Assembly: GCA_947458305.1 (NCBI GenBank)
Contig: CANGZO010000016.1
Coordinates: 1 to 17,522, forward strand
Direction of reading: 5' to 3'
DNA length: 17,522 nt
From: Comamonadaceae bacterium
GTDB taxonomy: Bacteria; Pseudomonadota; Gammaproteobacteria; Burkholderiales; Burkholderiaceae_C
Part shown: positions 6,996 through 14,312 of the stretch, piece after piece
Layout: each line of letters begins with the position of its first letter
Numbering within the stretch: the first letter of the stretch is position 1
Made by a program: the position numbers and the translations under genes
The notes under the pieces: generated by a model
Database searches by the model: none
Told to the model about the DNA's origin: nothing
What the model saw: the letters and a program-made list of their open reading frames with translations, nothing else

Positions 6996-7802
6996 ATGAG
7001 CCAAATTCAAAACAACATCTGGGCTGCACCCCGCTTGTCCATGCGCTGGTGGCCCGTGTTCCAGCGCAATTGGCTGGTCTGGAAAAAGCTGGCCATCCCC
7101 AGCCTGGTGGGCAACATCGCCGAGCCGCTCATGTGGCTGGTGGCCTTTGGCTATGGCATGGGGGCGCTCATCGGGCAGGTCGAGATGGGCGGCGAGAAGG
7201 TGCCCTACATCCTCTTCTTGGCCAGCGGCAGCATCTGCATGAGTGCCATGAACGCAGCCACCTTTGAGGCGTTGTACTCGGCGTTTTCGCGCATGCATGT
7301 GCAAAAAACCTGGGACGGCATCATGAACGCCCCGGTGCGGCTCGATGACGTGGTGCTGGCCGAAATGCTGTGGGCGGCCTTCAAGGCGCTGTTCAGCGTC
7401 ACCGCCATTTTGGTGGTCATGATGGCCTTGGGCATCAGCCACAGCTGGAAGCTGCTGGTGGCATGGCCCGTGCTGTTGGGCGTGGGCATCACCTTCAGCT
7501 GCATGGCGCTGATCTTCAACGCGCTGGCCAAGGGCTACGACTTCTTCACCTACTACTTCACCCTGTTTCTCACGCCCATGATGTTCCTCTCGGGCATCTT
7601 TTTCCCGCGTGAGCAGCTGCCCAGCTTCGTGCGCGTGGTTGCGGACTGGCTGCCGCTGTCGGTGGCCGTTGACTTGGTGCGCCCCATGTTCATGGACCGC
7701 TGGCCAGAAGAACCTGTGCGTCTGGTGGGGGTGCTGGCGGTGTTTGCAGGGGTATCGTTCTGGATTGCTCTGGCGTTGACGAGGAAGCGGTTCAGGACTT
7801 GA
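6996..7802 (+). CDS. nodJ: ABC-2 exporter permease, NodJ family
   Basis: Encodes 268 residues with about six predicted membrane helices, the ABC-2 membrane domain. The N-terminal SMRWWPVFQRNWLVWKKLAI precedes helix 1, and the helix with PLMWLVAFGYGMG follows. The stretch FLTPMMFLSGIFFPREQLP near 190-208 is the conserved ABC-2/NodJ segment before the last loop. It partners the upstream ATPase; the ATG lies 3 bp after that gene's stop, with an AGGAAGG-type ribosome site overlapping the ATPase end. The likely role is export of a lipid-, glycan- or drug-like molecule across the inner membrane; the substrate is not deducible. Its last 11 bp overlap the 3' end of the convergent glycosyltransferase gene. 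Confidence 0.87.
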   Translation: MSQIQNNIWAAPRLSMRWWPVFQRNWLVWKKLAIPSLVGNIAEPLMWLVAFGYGMGALIGQVEMGGEKVPYILFLASGSICMSAMNAATFEALYSAFSRMHVQKTWDGIMNAPVRLDDVVLAEMLWAAFKALFSVTAILVVMMALGISHSWKLLVAWPVLLGVGITFSCMALIFNALAKGYDFFTYYFTLFLTPMMFLSGIFFPREQLPSFVRVVADWLPLSVAVDLVRPMFMDRWPEEPVRLVGVLAVFAGVSFWIALALTRKRFRT

Positions 7803-9042
7803 CCCTGGACAAGGTGTCCAACCACGCCATCTGCCCAGGCAAACACCGTGTCTCCAGATCGTAGTTTTCCACCGCAAACGCCCGCGCCTGCGCCCCCAGC
7901 CGTGCTCGCACGTTGGGGTTCTCGCACAGGGCCGTCACCTGCTGCGCCAGCGCCGCAGGCTCAAAGAAGTCGACCAGTTGCCCAGTTTCGCCGTGGCGGA
8001 TGGCTTCGCGTACCGGGGCGGTGTCGCTGGCCACGATGGCGCAGCCTGCGCTCATGGCTTCGAGCAGGCTCCAGCTGAGCACAAAGGGATAGGTCAGGTA
8101 CACGTGCACGGTGGACACCTGAAGCACGCGCAAAAAGTCGGCGTAGGGCACCTTGCCTACAAAGTGCAAGCGTGACAGGTCCAGCTCGCTCTTCACCTCG
8201 TTCAAAAAAATTTCGCGCCAAGTTTGGGGTTTGCCTTCGGGGCCGTTGGGCGGTGCCGCGCCGTAGCTGACTTCGTTGCCGCCGATGATCACCACGCGTG
8301 CATTGGGGCGGGCTTTCAGGATGGCAGGCAGTGCCCGCATGAACTGGTGATAGCCGCGGTAAGGCTCCAAATTGCGGTTGACGAAGGTGATGACTTCGTC
8401 GTCCTGGCCCAGTTGCAACACCCCCTGCGAGGTTTGCACTCGAATACGAGCGCTGGGGTCAGGTCTGATCTGGTCGGTGCGGATCCCGTCGTGGACGACG
8501 GCGATGCGCGAGGCAAAAGGCTCGGGGAACAGCGAGGCCTGCCAGTGCGTAGGCGCAATGCCCGCGTGCGCACGCGGAAAGTGCAACTCGTAGTTGGCGT
8601 TTTTCATTTGCAGGCGGCAGGCGTTCTCGGTGTCCGGGTTGCCGAACTCCCGGTCAAAGCCCACGTCGGCGCCTTGGTGCTGGTAGAAAAATTCGCAGTA
8701 GATGCCCATGCGGGCTTGCGGCCAGACTTGCTGCAAAAACAGGCTTTCCCCCCAGCCGGGGTGGGCCACGATCACGTCGGGTACAAAGCCTTGTTCACGC
8801 AACTTCAAGGCGGCTTGCCAGGCGGCTTCGCCCCGCAGGTTTTTGACTTCCAGGTCAGCCAGCCAACGGTGCGTGCCTTGGCCGGGCTGGCCCGCAACGG
8901 GGTAGCGCACCAGCTCCACGCCAGGCACAGGCGGGCAGGCGTTGATGTGCAGGGCCACCACGCGGTGGCCTTGGCGTGCCATGGCAGGGGCCAGGTGCTT
9001 GAACTGGCCGGGAAAGTTCTGGTGGACGAAAAGGATGTTCAT
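7792..9042 (-). CDS. Glycosyltransferase, GT4-type with Glyco_trans_4_3-like N-terminus
   Basis: Encodes 416 residues with two Rossmann-type halves (GT-B fold). The N-terminal MNILFVHQNFPGQFKHLAP with the later GWGESLFL (97-104) and CEFFY (116-120) is characteristic of the PF12000-type domain. The C-terminal half contains VVHDGI (183-188), FVNRNLEPYRGYHQFMRALP (a donor-binding loop, from 220), VIIGG (251-255) and SLLEAMSAGCAIVASDTAP (325-343). In the usual EX7E motif the first Glu is replaced by Phe320 (FVLSWSLLE), with Glu328 kept, which I believe is normal for this clade. It probably acts at the cytoplasmic face in cell-surface glycan or exopolysaccharide synthesis; donor and acceptor are unknown. 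It stands alone, convergent with the NodJ-like gene, with a 13-bp palindrome just upstream of its start. Confidence 0.85.
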   Translation of the reverse strand: MNILFVHQNFPGQFKHLAPAMARQGHRVVALHINACPPVPGVELVRYPVAGQPGQGTHRWLADLEVKNLRGEAAWQAALKLREQGFVPDVIVAHPGWGESLFLQQVWPQARMGIYCEFFYQHQGADVGFDREFGNPDTENACRLQMKNANYELHFPRAHAGIAPTHWQASLFPEPFASRIAVVHDGIRTDQIRPDPSARIRVQTSQGVLQLGQDDEVITFVNRNLEPYRGYHQFMRALPAILKARPNARVVIIGGNEVSYGAAPPNGPEGKPQTWREIFLNEVKSELDLSRLHFVGKVPYADFLRVLQVSTVHVYLTYPFVLSWSLLEAMSAGCAIVASDTAPVREAIRHGETGQLVDFFEPAALAQQVTALCENPNVRARLGAQARAFAVENYDLETRCLPGQMAWLDTLSRVKS

Positions 9043-9056
9043 GAGGCTTGAATAGA

Positions 9057-9069
9057 CGATGAATCATCG
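9057..9069. promoter_or_regulatory. 13-bp perfect palindrome upstream of the glycosyltransferase gene (possible operator)
   Basis: CGATGAATCATCG has 6-bp arms around a central A. It begins 15 bp upstream of the glycosyltransferase ATG, where a promoter would sit, with a weak -10-like TATTCA between it and the start. Position and symmetry suggest a repressor or activator site, but a single copy of this length can occur by chance. Confidence 0.3.
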
Positions 9070-9101
9070 CACGCAGAAGCGACTGCCGATCAGCAATTGA
9101 C

Positions 9102-9126
9102 CGACAAATGATGACCCAGGTTGTCG
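9102..9126. repeat. Inverted repeat CGACAA / TTGTCG, 13-bp spacer
   Basis: Perfect 6-bp arms at 9102-9107 and 9121-9126, in the roughly 190-bp gap 9043-9233 between the glycosyltransferase and the TonB receptor. No T-tract follows, so it is not a terminator. It might be a regulator site for the receptor gene. The rest of this gap shows no recognisable Fur box, riboswitch or small gene. Confidence 0.2.
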
Positions 9127-9233
9127 TCTAAGTGTCCATCAATGCGAAAGGCTTGGTTAAAAATGAAAGGACGAGCTCAGGCTCTTGCTGTATTGGATTT
9201 TTGGCGTTTGCGAAACGTCCCTCTCTGAAAGCT

Positions 9234-11414
9234 GTGTCCGTGAACGATCCCATCCGTTTTGTCTGCCAGCCCGTGGCTTTGGCTGCTCTTGTCTGTTGTG
9301 CATGGAATGCCCATGCGCAGGATCCATTGGCGCAAGCCACGGCTGACCCGGGCGCCCTGTCGCCTGTGGTGGTCACAGGCGAGCGGTCTGGGGGCGGGGT
9401 GTGGCGCGGCGCAGCGTCCATCGATGTGGTGGATGGTGAATCGCTGCGCGATGGCCAAGCCCAGATCAATTTGTCAGAGGGCTTGGCCGGTGTGCCGGGC
9501 TTGGTGATCCGCAACCGCCAAAACTATGCCCAAGACCTGCAAATTTCGGTGCGCGGCTATGGGGCACGGGCCACTTTTGGGGTGCGCGGCGTGCGCTTGT
9601 TTGTGGACGGCATCCCCGCCAGTGCGCCCGATGGCTCAGGGCAAGTGGCCAATTTCCCCTTGGGGGGTGCTGACCGTATCGAGGTGGTGCGCGGTCCGAT
9701 GGCGGCGCTGTATGGCGCCTCGTCGGGTGGCGCTTTGCTGCTGTACACCGAAGAGGGTCAGCATCCGGCCCAATGGCGCACAGGCATGGTCGCGGGGTCC
9801 GACGGTTTATGGCGGCTCTCGACTCAGGCGACCGGCAAAACCGGCGCCCCCAAAGAGCCAGGTTGGTCGTATGCGCTGGATGTGAGCCGTTTTGCCACCG
9901 ATGGTGCGCGGCCGCAGTCGGCGGCCGACCGGACCAATGCCAATCTGAAGCTGTCGCGTTTGCATGAGGGTGGTCGCACGGTTTTGGTGCTCAACCAGCA
10001 CAACAGTTTTGCGCTGGATCCGCAGGGGTTGAGTCGCGCACAGTTGAATGCCAATCCAACGCAAACAGCATTCCCCGCAACGGATTTCAACACCCGCAAA
10101 TCGGTGGCCCAAACCCAGTTGGGCTTGGCTTTTGAGCAAGTCTTGGGCGGAGGACACAAGTTGGAGTTAATGGGCTACGGCGGTCAGCGGCAAGTTGTGC
10201 AGTACCAGTCGATTCCGATTGGTTCGCAAACAGGCCCCGATAACCTAGGCAGTTCGGGCGGGGTGATTGATCTGGACCGTGATTACTGGGGTTGGAATGC
10301 CCGCTGGCGTCACGAGGGGGATTGGCAGAGAGGGCGTTTGTCACTCAGCGCAGGCTTCGCGTCAGACCACCAACGAGACCAACGCAAGGGTTATCAAAAC
10401 TTTGTGGGCGGCACCAAGGGTGTGCAGGGTGACCCAAGGCGTGACGAGGTCAACCGCGCCAGCACGCTCGACCCGTATTTGCAGGCCGAGTGGCGTTCCA
10501 AAGACCTGACGCTCATGGGTGGTGTGCGTCAGACGCGAACCAAATACGAGTCCTCCGACCAATACGTGGTTGCAGGAAACGGAGATGACAGTGGCCGCAA
10601 GACTTTCCAGGCCACCTTGCCTGTGGTGGGTGTGCGCTGGCAGTTGAAGCCATCGGTGCAGGCCTTTGCCAGTGTGGGTAAAGGTTATGAAATCCCGACG
10701 CTCAACGAAGTGGCTTACCGCAGCGGTGGGGCTTCGGGCTTTAACACAGAGATCAATGCTGCGCGCAGCACCAGCGCCGAAATGGGGTTGCGTGGCCGCG
10801 CCGAGCGCTTTGGCTGGAACGCCACCGCCTTTGACATCCGTACCAATGACGAGATCGTCGTGCAGAACAACACGGGGGGGCGCACCACTTTTCAAAATGC
10901 AGGCCGGACGCAACGCCAAGGTTTAGAGTTGTCGGGCGATTGGCGCCATGGCCCTTTCAGCCTAGTTTCTGCGCTCACTTGGATGCAGGCTGAATACCTG
11001 GACGCTTTCAAAACCTGTGTTTCAACAGGTTGCCCAACAGTCGAGAACCCCCAGGTGACCGTACCCGCAGGCAACCGCATTCCCGGCTTGCCCATGCAAC
11101 AAGCGTTTGTGCAAGCCGCCTGGGACACGGGTTGGGCCGGCAGCCGTGTGATTTTTGAGACACGCCATGTGGGTGGTGTGATGGTGAACGACCGAAACAG
11201 CGATTCGGCGGCTGGCCACACCCTGTTCAACTTGGGCGTGCATTTCAAGCAAGACCGGGGCGATTGGACGCTGCGCGAGTTCATTCGGGTGGACAACCTG
11301 ACCGACCGCCGCCATGTGGGCTCGGTCATCGTCAACGATGGCAACAGCCGTTTCTTCGAGCCCGGTCTGGGCCGCAAGCTCTTGGTGGGCCTGGAGGCGC
11401 AGCGCCGCTTCTGA
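9234..11414 (+). CDS. pqqU: TonB-dependent outer-membrane receptor, YncD/PqqU-like
   Basis: Encodes 726 residues from GTG 9234; GTG 9240 is equally possible, and the frame stays open to 9132. Residues 1-28 are a signal peptide ending Ala-His-Ala before QDP. A TonB-box-like PVVVTGE lies at about 44-50. The plug domain (about 60-175) includes NRQNYAQDLQISVRGYGAR, FGVRGVRLFVDGIPA and RIEVVRGPMAALYGASSGGA. The rest is a 22-strand barrel ending in the terminal Phe expected of outer-membrane proteins. From memory, E. coli YncD shares long blocks: RQNYAQDLQ, FGVRGVRLYVDGIPA, QSIP, RKGYENFV, GNGDDSG, TNDEIVV, GGRTSYKNAGKTRRQG, GSVIVN. YncD was shown to take up pyrroloquinoline quinone and renamed PqqU. 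Function here is inferred from that resemblance. No PQQ-related gene lies beside it. Confidence 0.85.
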   Translation: MSVNDPIRFVCQPVALAALVCCAWNAHAQDPLAQATADPGALSPVVVTGERSGGGVWRGAASIDVVDGESLRDGQAQINLSEGLAGVPGLVIRNRQNYAQDLQISVRGYGARATFGVRGVRLFVDGIPASAPDGSGQVANFPLGGADRIEVVRGPMAALYGASSGGALLLYTEEGQHPAQWRTGMVAGSDGLWRLSTQATGKTGAPKEPGWSYALDVSRFATDGARPQSAADRTNANLKLSRLHEGGRTVLVLNQHNSFALDPQGLSRAQLNANPTQTAFPATDFNTRKSVAQTQLGLAFEQVLGGGHKLELMGYGGQRQVVQYQSIPIGSQTGPDNLGSSGGVIDLDRDYWGWNARWRHEGDWQRGRLSLSAGFASDHQRDQRKGYQNFVGGTKGVQGDPRRDEVNRASTLDPYLQAEWRSKDLTLMGGVRQTRTKYESSDQYVVAGNGDDSGRKTFQATLPVVGVRWQLKPSVQAFASVGKGYEIPTLNEVAYRSGGASGFNTEINAARSTSAEMGLRGRAERFGWNATAFDIRTNDEIVVQNNTGGRTTFQNAGRTQRQGLELSGDWRHGPFSLVSALTWMQAEYLDAFKTCVSTGCPTVENPQVTVPAGNRIPGLPMQQAFVQAAWDTGWAGSRVIFETRHVGGVMVNDRNSDSAAGHTLFNLGVHFKQDRGDWTLREFIRVDNLTDRRHVGSVIVNDGNSRFFEPGLGRKLLVGLEAQRRF

Positions 11415-11432
11415 GTTGGGGGTTGAGCCCGG

Positions 11433-11438
11433 TAAGAT
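11433..11438 (+). promoter_or_regulatory. Candidate -10 element of the 3-hydroxybutyryl-CoA dehydrogenase gene
   Basis: TAAGAT (5 of 6 to TATAAT), 43 nt upstream of the ATG, just after the receptor stop. Unlike the leaderless-looking starts, this gene has a leader and a GGAG Shine-Dalgarno (11470-11473). The -35 is weak. Confidence 0.35.
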
Positions 11439-11481
11439 CCTTGTTTTAAGTTTTCCCACCCATTTCGAAGGAGCGAACAAC

Positions 11482-12330
11482 ATGAGCATCCAGACCGTAG
11501 GCATCATTGGCGCAGGCACCATGGGCAATGGCATTGCACAGGCGTGCGCCGTCTCTGGCATCAACGTCGTGATGGTTGATATTTCTGACGCGGCTGTGGC
11601 CAAGGGCCTGGCCAGCGTGACCAAGAGTCTGGACCGCTTGGTCAACAAAGAAAAGATCACCGAGGCCGACAAGGCTGCAGCCCTGGCCCGTATTAAAGGC
11701 TCCAGCAACTACGACGACCTGAAGGGCGCGCAGCTGGTGATCGAAGCCGCCACCGAAAACCACGAACTCAAGGTCAAGATCTTGAAGCAGCTCGACGGCC
11801 TGCTTGCCCCCAACGTCATCATCGCGTCCAACACTTCGTCGATCTCCATCACCCAGCTGGCCGCCGCCACGCAGCGCGCTGACCGCTTCATTGGCATGCA
11901 CTTCTTCAACCCCGTGCCCATGATGGCGCTGGTTGAAATCATTCGCGGCCTGCAGACCAGCGACGCCACACACGACGCGGTGCACGACATGGCGCTGGCC
12001 CTGGGTAAGACCCCCATCACCGTCAAGAACGCCCCCGGCTTTGTGGTCAACCGCATCTTGGTGCCCATGATCAACGAAGCCTTCTTTGTGCTGGGCGAGG
12101 GCTTGGCCGAAGCCGAAGCCATCGACGCGGGCATGAAGCTCGGCTGCAACCAGCCCATTGGCCCGCTGGCGCTGGCCGACATGATTGGCCTCGATGTGTG
12201 TTTGGCTGTGATGGAGGTCTACCTCAAGGAGTTCGGCGATAGCAAGTACCGCCCTAGCCCGCTGCTCAAAGAAATGGTCGCCGCAGGCCGTTTGGGCCGC
12301 AAGACCGGGCAGGGCGTTTACAAGTACTGA
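11482..12330 (+). CDS. hbd: 3-hydroxybutyryl-CoA dehydrogenase (3-hydroxyacyl-CoA dehydrogenase family)
   Basis: Encodes 282 residues, the standard length of the single-function enzyme. It interconverts acetoacetyl-CoA and 3-hydroxybutyryl-CoA with NAD(P)H, in butanoate/PHB turnover, beta-oxidation or phenylacetate catabolism. The Rossmann NAD site is GAGTMG (10-15). Active-site residues inferred from the human enzyme's spacing are all present: Ser119 in SNTSSI, His140 in MHFFNPVPMM, Glu152 in LVEII and Asn190 in GFVVNR. The C-terminal domain ends with GRKTGQGVYKY, the usual family terminus. The start is ATG 11482 with GAAGGAG upstream; the frame is open earlier but overlaps the receptor gene. 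PaaH in phenylacetate pathways is the same family and cannot be excluded. A crotonase-family gene follows after 54 bp. Confidence 0.94.
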   Translation: MSIQTVGIIGAGTMGNGIAQACAVSGINVVMVDISDAAVAKGLASVTKSLDRLVNKEKITEADKAAALARIKGSSNYDDLKGAQLVIEAATENHELKVKILKQLDGLLAPNVIIASNTSSISITQLAAATQRADRFIGMHFFNPVPMMALVEIIRGLQTSDATHDAVHDMALALGKTPITVKNAPGFVVNRILVPMINEAFFVLGEGLAEAEAIDAGMKLGCNQPIGPLALADMIGLDVCLAVMEVYLKEFGDSKYRPSPLLKEMVAAGRLGRKTGQGVYKY

Positions 12331-12371
12331 GCTTGTCACTTCGGTGAACGTGTGCAGGGTGATGGACGGCC

Positions 12372-12377
12372 TAACAT
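12372..12377 (+). promoter_or_regulatory. Candidate -10 element of the crotonase-family gene (leaderless arrangement)
   Basis: TAACAT (4 of 6 to TATAAT) ends 7 nt before ATG 12385, with no Shine-Dalgarno. This would let the gene be transcribed separately from the upstream dehydrogenase gene. Weak on its own. Confidence 0.3.
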
Positions 12378-12384
12378 CCCTGCC

Positions 12385-13191
12385 ATGAACACCATCCCCC
12401 ACTCCGAAGGCCAGATCGACTGCACCGTGCACGGCGCAGTCCTGCAAATTTGCATCAACCGCCCAGCCAAGCGCAACGGCTTCACGCCCAAAATGTTCCG
12501 TGAGCTGGGCGAGGCTTACACCCGGCTCGACGACGACCCCGAGCTGCGCGTGGGCGTGCTGTGCGCGGCGGGCAATCATTTCACGGCCGGGCTGGACTTG
12601 CCCACCATCGCGCCGCTCATGCAACGCGGCGAAAAAGCTGTGCCGCTGGGCTTGGTTGACCCGCTTAATTTGGGCATGGACGGATACCGCCGGCGCACCA
12701 AACCGATGGTGGTGGCGGTGCAGGGCATCACCTACACGCTGGGCATTGAATTGATGCTGGCGGCTGACATCGTTGTGGCGGCCGACGACTGTCGTTTTTC
12801 CCAACTGGAGGTGCAGCGCGGCATCATGGCCACGGGCGGAGCCACGCTGCGCATGGCCGAGCGTGCGGGTTCGGGCAATGCGCTTTTGCATTTGCTCACC
12901 GGCGATGTGTTCGACAGCGCCGAAGCCCTGCGACTGAACTTTGTGCAAAAGGTGGTCCCGGCGGCGGGGCTGTTGGCCGAGTCCATGCGGATTGCCGAGT
13001 TGATCGCCGCACAAGCGCCGCTGGCGGTGGTGGCCACGCGGCAAAACGTGCTCAAAGCGGTGGAGCACGGCCCGCTGGTGGCCATGCACGATTTTTTGCC
13101 GGTGCAGCAGCGCCTGTCCAAGTCGGAAGACGCGGCTGAGGGTGTGCGCTCGTTTGTCGAAAAACGAGCCGCACGCTTTAGCGGTCAGTGA
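12385..13191 (+). CDS. Crotonase/enoyl-CoA hydratase-isomerase family protein
   Basis: Encodes 268 residues of a crotonase-fold enzyme acting on acyl-CoA thioesters. The first oxyanion-hole segment is NHFTAGLDL (64-72, the A-G-x-D pattern). The second is GITYTLGIELMLAADI (114-129), where the usual Gly-Gly-Gly is replaced by Thr-Leu-Gly. Both acids that act in enoyl-CoA hydratases appear conserved: Glu122 in GIELML and Glu142 in QLEVQRG. The block after Glu142 reads IMATGGATLRM instead of IPGxGGTQRL. I believe this is a recognised Burkholderiales crotonase clade, but its substrate is unknown, so hydratase activity is a family-level inference. Start ATG 12385 has no Shine-Dalgarno. The gene follows a dehydrogenase acting on the product type of a hydratase, so a shared pathway is plausible. 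Confidence 0.87.
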   Translation: MNTIPHSEGQIDCTVHGAVLQICINRPAKRNGFTPKMFRELGEAYTRLDDDPELRVGVLCAAGNHFTAGLDLPTIAPLMQRGEKAVPLGLVDPLNLGMDGYRRRTKPMVVAVQGITYTLGIELMLAADIVVAADDCRFSQLEVQRGIMATGGATLRMAERAGSGNALLHLLTGDVFDSAEALRLNFVQKVVPAAGLLAESMRIAELIAAQAPLAVVATRQNVLKAVEHGPLVAMHDFLPVQQRLSKSEDAAEGVRSFVEKRAARFSGQ

Positions 13192-13206
13192 GCGTCAGGC
13201 GTGCGC

Positions 13207-13212
13207 CACAAT
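13207..13212 (+). promoter_or_regulatory. Candidate -10 element of srkA (leaderless arrangement)
   Basis: CACAAT ends exactly 6 nt before ATG 13219, identical in sequence and spacing to the element before the NodI-like gene at 6051-6056. No Shine-Dalgarno and no clear -35 are seen in the 27-bp gap or the end of the upstream gene. Confidence 0.35.
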
Positions 13213-13218
13213 CGGTGC

Positions 13219-14238
13219 ATGACCGATGCCCACGCCTTGCACCCCTACGCCGAACTCACCCCCGACCGGGTGATGGACGCCCTGACCGATCTGGGCCTGT
13301 GGCCCGATGGCCGTTTGCTGGCGCTCAGCTCTTACGAAAACCGCGTCTACCGTGCGCACTTGGACGAGCCGGTTCAAGGCAGCTCGGCGGTGGTGCTCAA
13401 GTTTTACCGGCCTGGACGATGGAGCCGGGCACAGATTCAGGAAGAACACGACTTTGCCGCTGAGTTGCTGGCGGCTGAAGTCCCTGTGGTACCACCGATG
13501 GTGCTCAACGGTCAGACCCTGCACCAAAGCGCTGGGTTCGATTTTTCAGTCAGCCCTTTGCGCGGTGGCCGTGCGCCCGAGCTCGATGACTTTGAGGTGC
13601 TCGAATGGATCGGCCGTTTTCTGGCCCGCATCCACACCGTGGGTGCCGCCAAGCCTTTTGCTCACCGCCCCACGCTCGATGTGCAGACCTTTGCGCTCGA
13701 GCCCGCCGCGTGGCTGCAAAAGCACCAGATGATTCCGCTGGAAGTCGAGCGCGAATGGCGTGAAGCTTTTGCGGCGGCGCTGGCCTTGGTGCAAGAAAAA
13801 ATGGCGGAAGGTGCGTCGGAACGCTGCCTGATTCGCCTGCACGGCGACTGCCACCCGGGCAACATCTTGTGGACACCTGCTGAGCTGCCCGGTGGTGGCC
13901 CGCACTTTGTGGACCTGGACGACGCCCGCATGGGCCCAGCCGTGCAAGACCTGTGGATGCTGCTGTCGGGCGAACGGGCGCAGCGCACTCAGCAACTGTC
14001 GGCTTTGCTCGATGGCTATGAGCAGGTGCGTGACTTCGACCGCGCTGAACTGAAGCTGATCGAGCCGCTGCGCACGCTGCGTTTGATCCATTACAGCGCC
14101 TGGCTGGCGCGGCGTTGGGAAGACCCGATTTTCCCGGTCAACTTTCCGTGGTTTGGTACCCCCGACTATTGGCGTGGCCAGGTGCTGATGCTGCAAGAGC
14201 AAGTCGAGCAGATGCAGGAAGCGCCACTGGTGGTTTAA
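13219..14238 (+). CDS. srkA: Stress response kinase A (SrkA/YihE), Ser/Thr protein kinase
   Basis: Encodes 339 residues. SrkA is a cytoplasmic aminoglycoside-phosphotransferase-fold kinase; in E. coli it protects stressed cells, opposing MazF-linked death. Seen: a nucleotide-binding lysine candidate, Lys61, in VVLKFYRPGRW (58-68); the EEHDFAAEL helix (75-83); the catalytic loop HGDCHPGNILW (208-218) with Asp210 and Asn215; and the metal-binding segment VDLDDARMGPAVQDLWMLL (231-249). The C-terminal part with HYSAWLARRWEDPIFP and the FPWFGTPDYW segment is diagnostic for the SrkA/YihE group. Length matches E. coli (328). ATG 13219 is preferred over the in-frame GTG at 13201, which has no ribosome site. 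Transcription ends at the hairpin at 14259-14296. Confidence 0.93.
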   Translation: MTDAHALHPYAELTPDRVMDALTDLGLWPDGRLLALSSYENRVYRAHLDEPVQGSSAVVLKFYRPGRWSRAQIQEEHDFAAELLAAEVPVVPPMVLNGQTLHQSAGFDFSVSPLRGGRAPELDDFEVLEWIGRFLARIHTVGAAKPFAHRPTLDVQTFALEPAAWLQKHQMIPLEVEREWREAFAAALALVQEKMAEGASERCLIRLHGDCHPGNILWTPAELPGGGPHFVDLDDARMGPAVQDLWMLLSGERAQRTQQLSALLDGYEQVRDFDRAELKLIEPLRTLRLIHYSAWLARRWEDPIFPVNFPWFGTPDYWRGQVLMLQEQVEQMQEAPLVV

Positions 14239-14258
14239 GTTCTGTCCGTGTTGAGTCA

Positions 14259-14296
14259 AAAAAGCCCCTCCAGACGCGAGTCCGGCGGGGCTTTTT
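14259..14296. terminator. Bidirectional Rho-independent terminator between srkA and htpG
   Basis: Left arm AAAAAGCCCC (14259-14268) and right arm GGGGCTTTTT (14287-14296) are perfect complements with an 18-nt loop. The A-run on one side and T-run on the other give a U-tract in both directions, serving the converging srkA and htpG genes. Confidence 0.88.
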
Positions 14297-14312
14297 GCTC
14301 GTTGCTTGTCGA

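Noticed and set aside
6063..7802. Reading the NodIJ-like pair as evidence of a symbiotic nodulator
   Set aside because: No other nodulation gene is visible, and this exporter family is common in free-living Burkholderiales.
6009..7877. A 622-codon open frame on the minus strand, antisense to the NodIJ-like genes
   Set aside because: Its translation is His/Gln/Ala/Arg-rich with no fold or motif. It lies exactly opposite two well-supported genes and is a by-product of high-GC codon use.
9132..9233. Upstream extension of the TonB receptor from GTG 9132
   Set aside because: It would put 34 extra residues before a good signal peptide; GTG 9234 or 9240 gives a normal secreted N-terminus.
12336..12347. 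Small hairpin with a TTCG loop after the dehydrogenase gene
   Set aside because: The stem is only 4 bp and no T-tract follows, so it is not called a terminator.
11446..13089. A 547-codon open frame on the minus strand, antisense to the dehydrogenase and crotonase genes
   Set aside because: Low-complexity His/Gly/Val/Gln composition, no domain, and full overlap with two clear enzyme genes.
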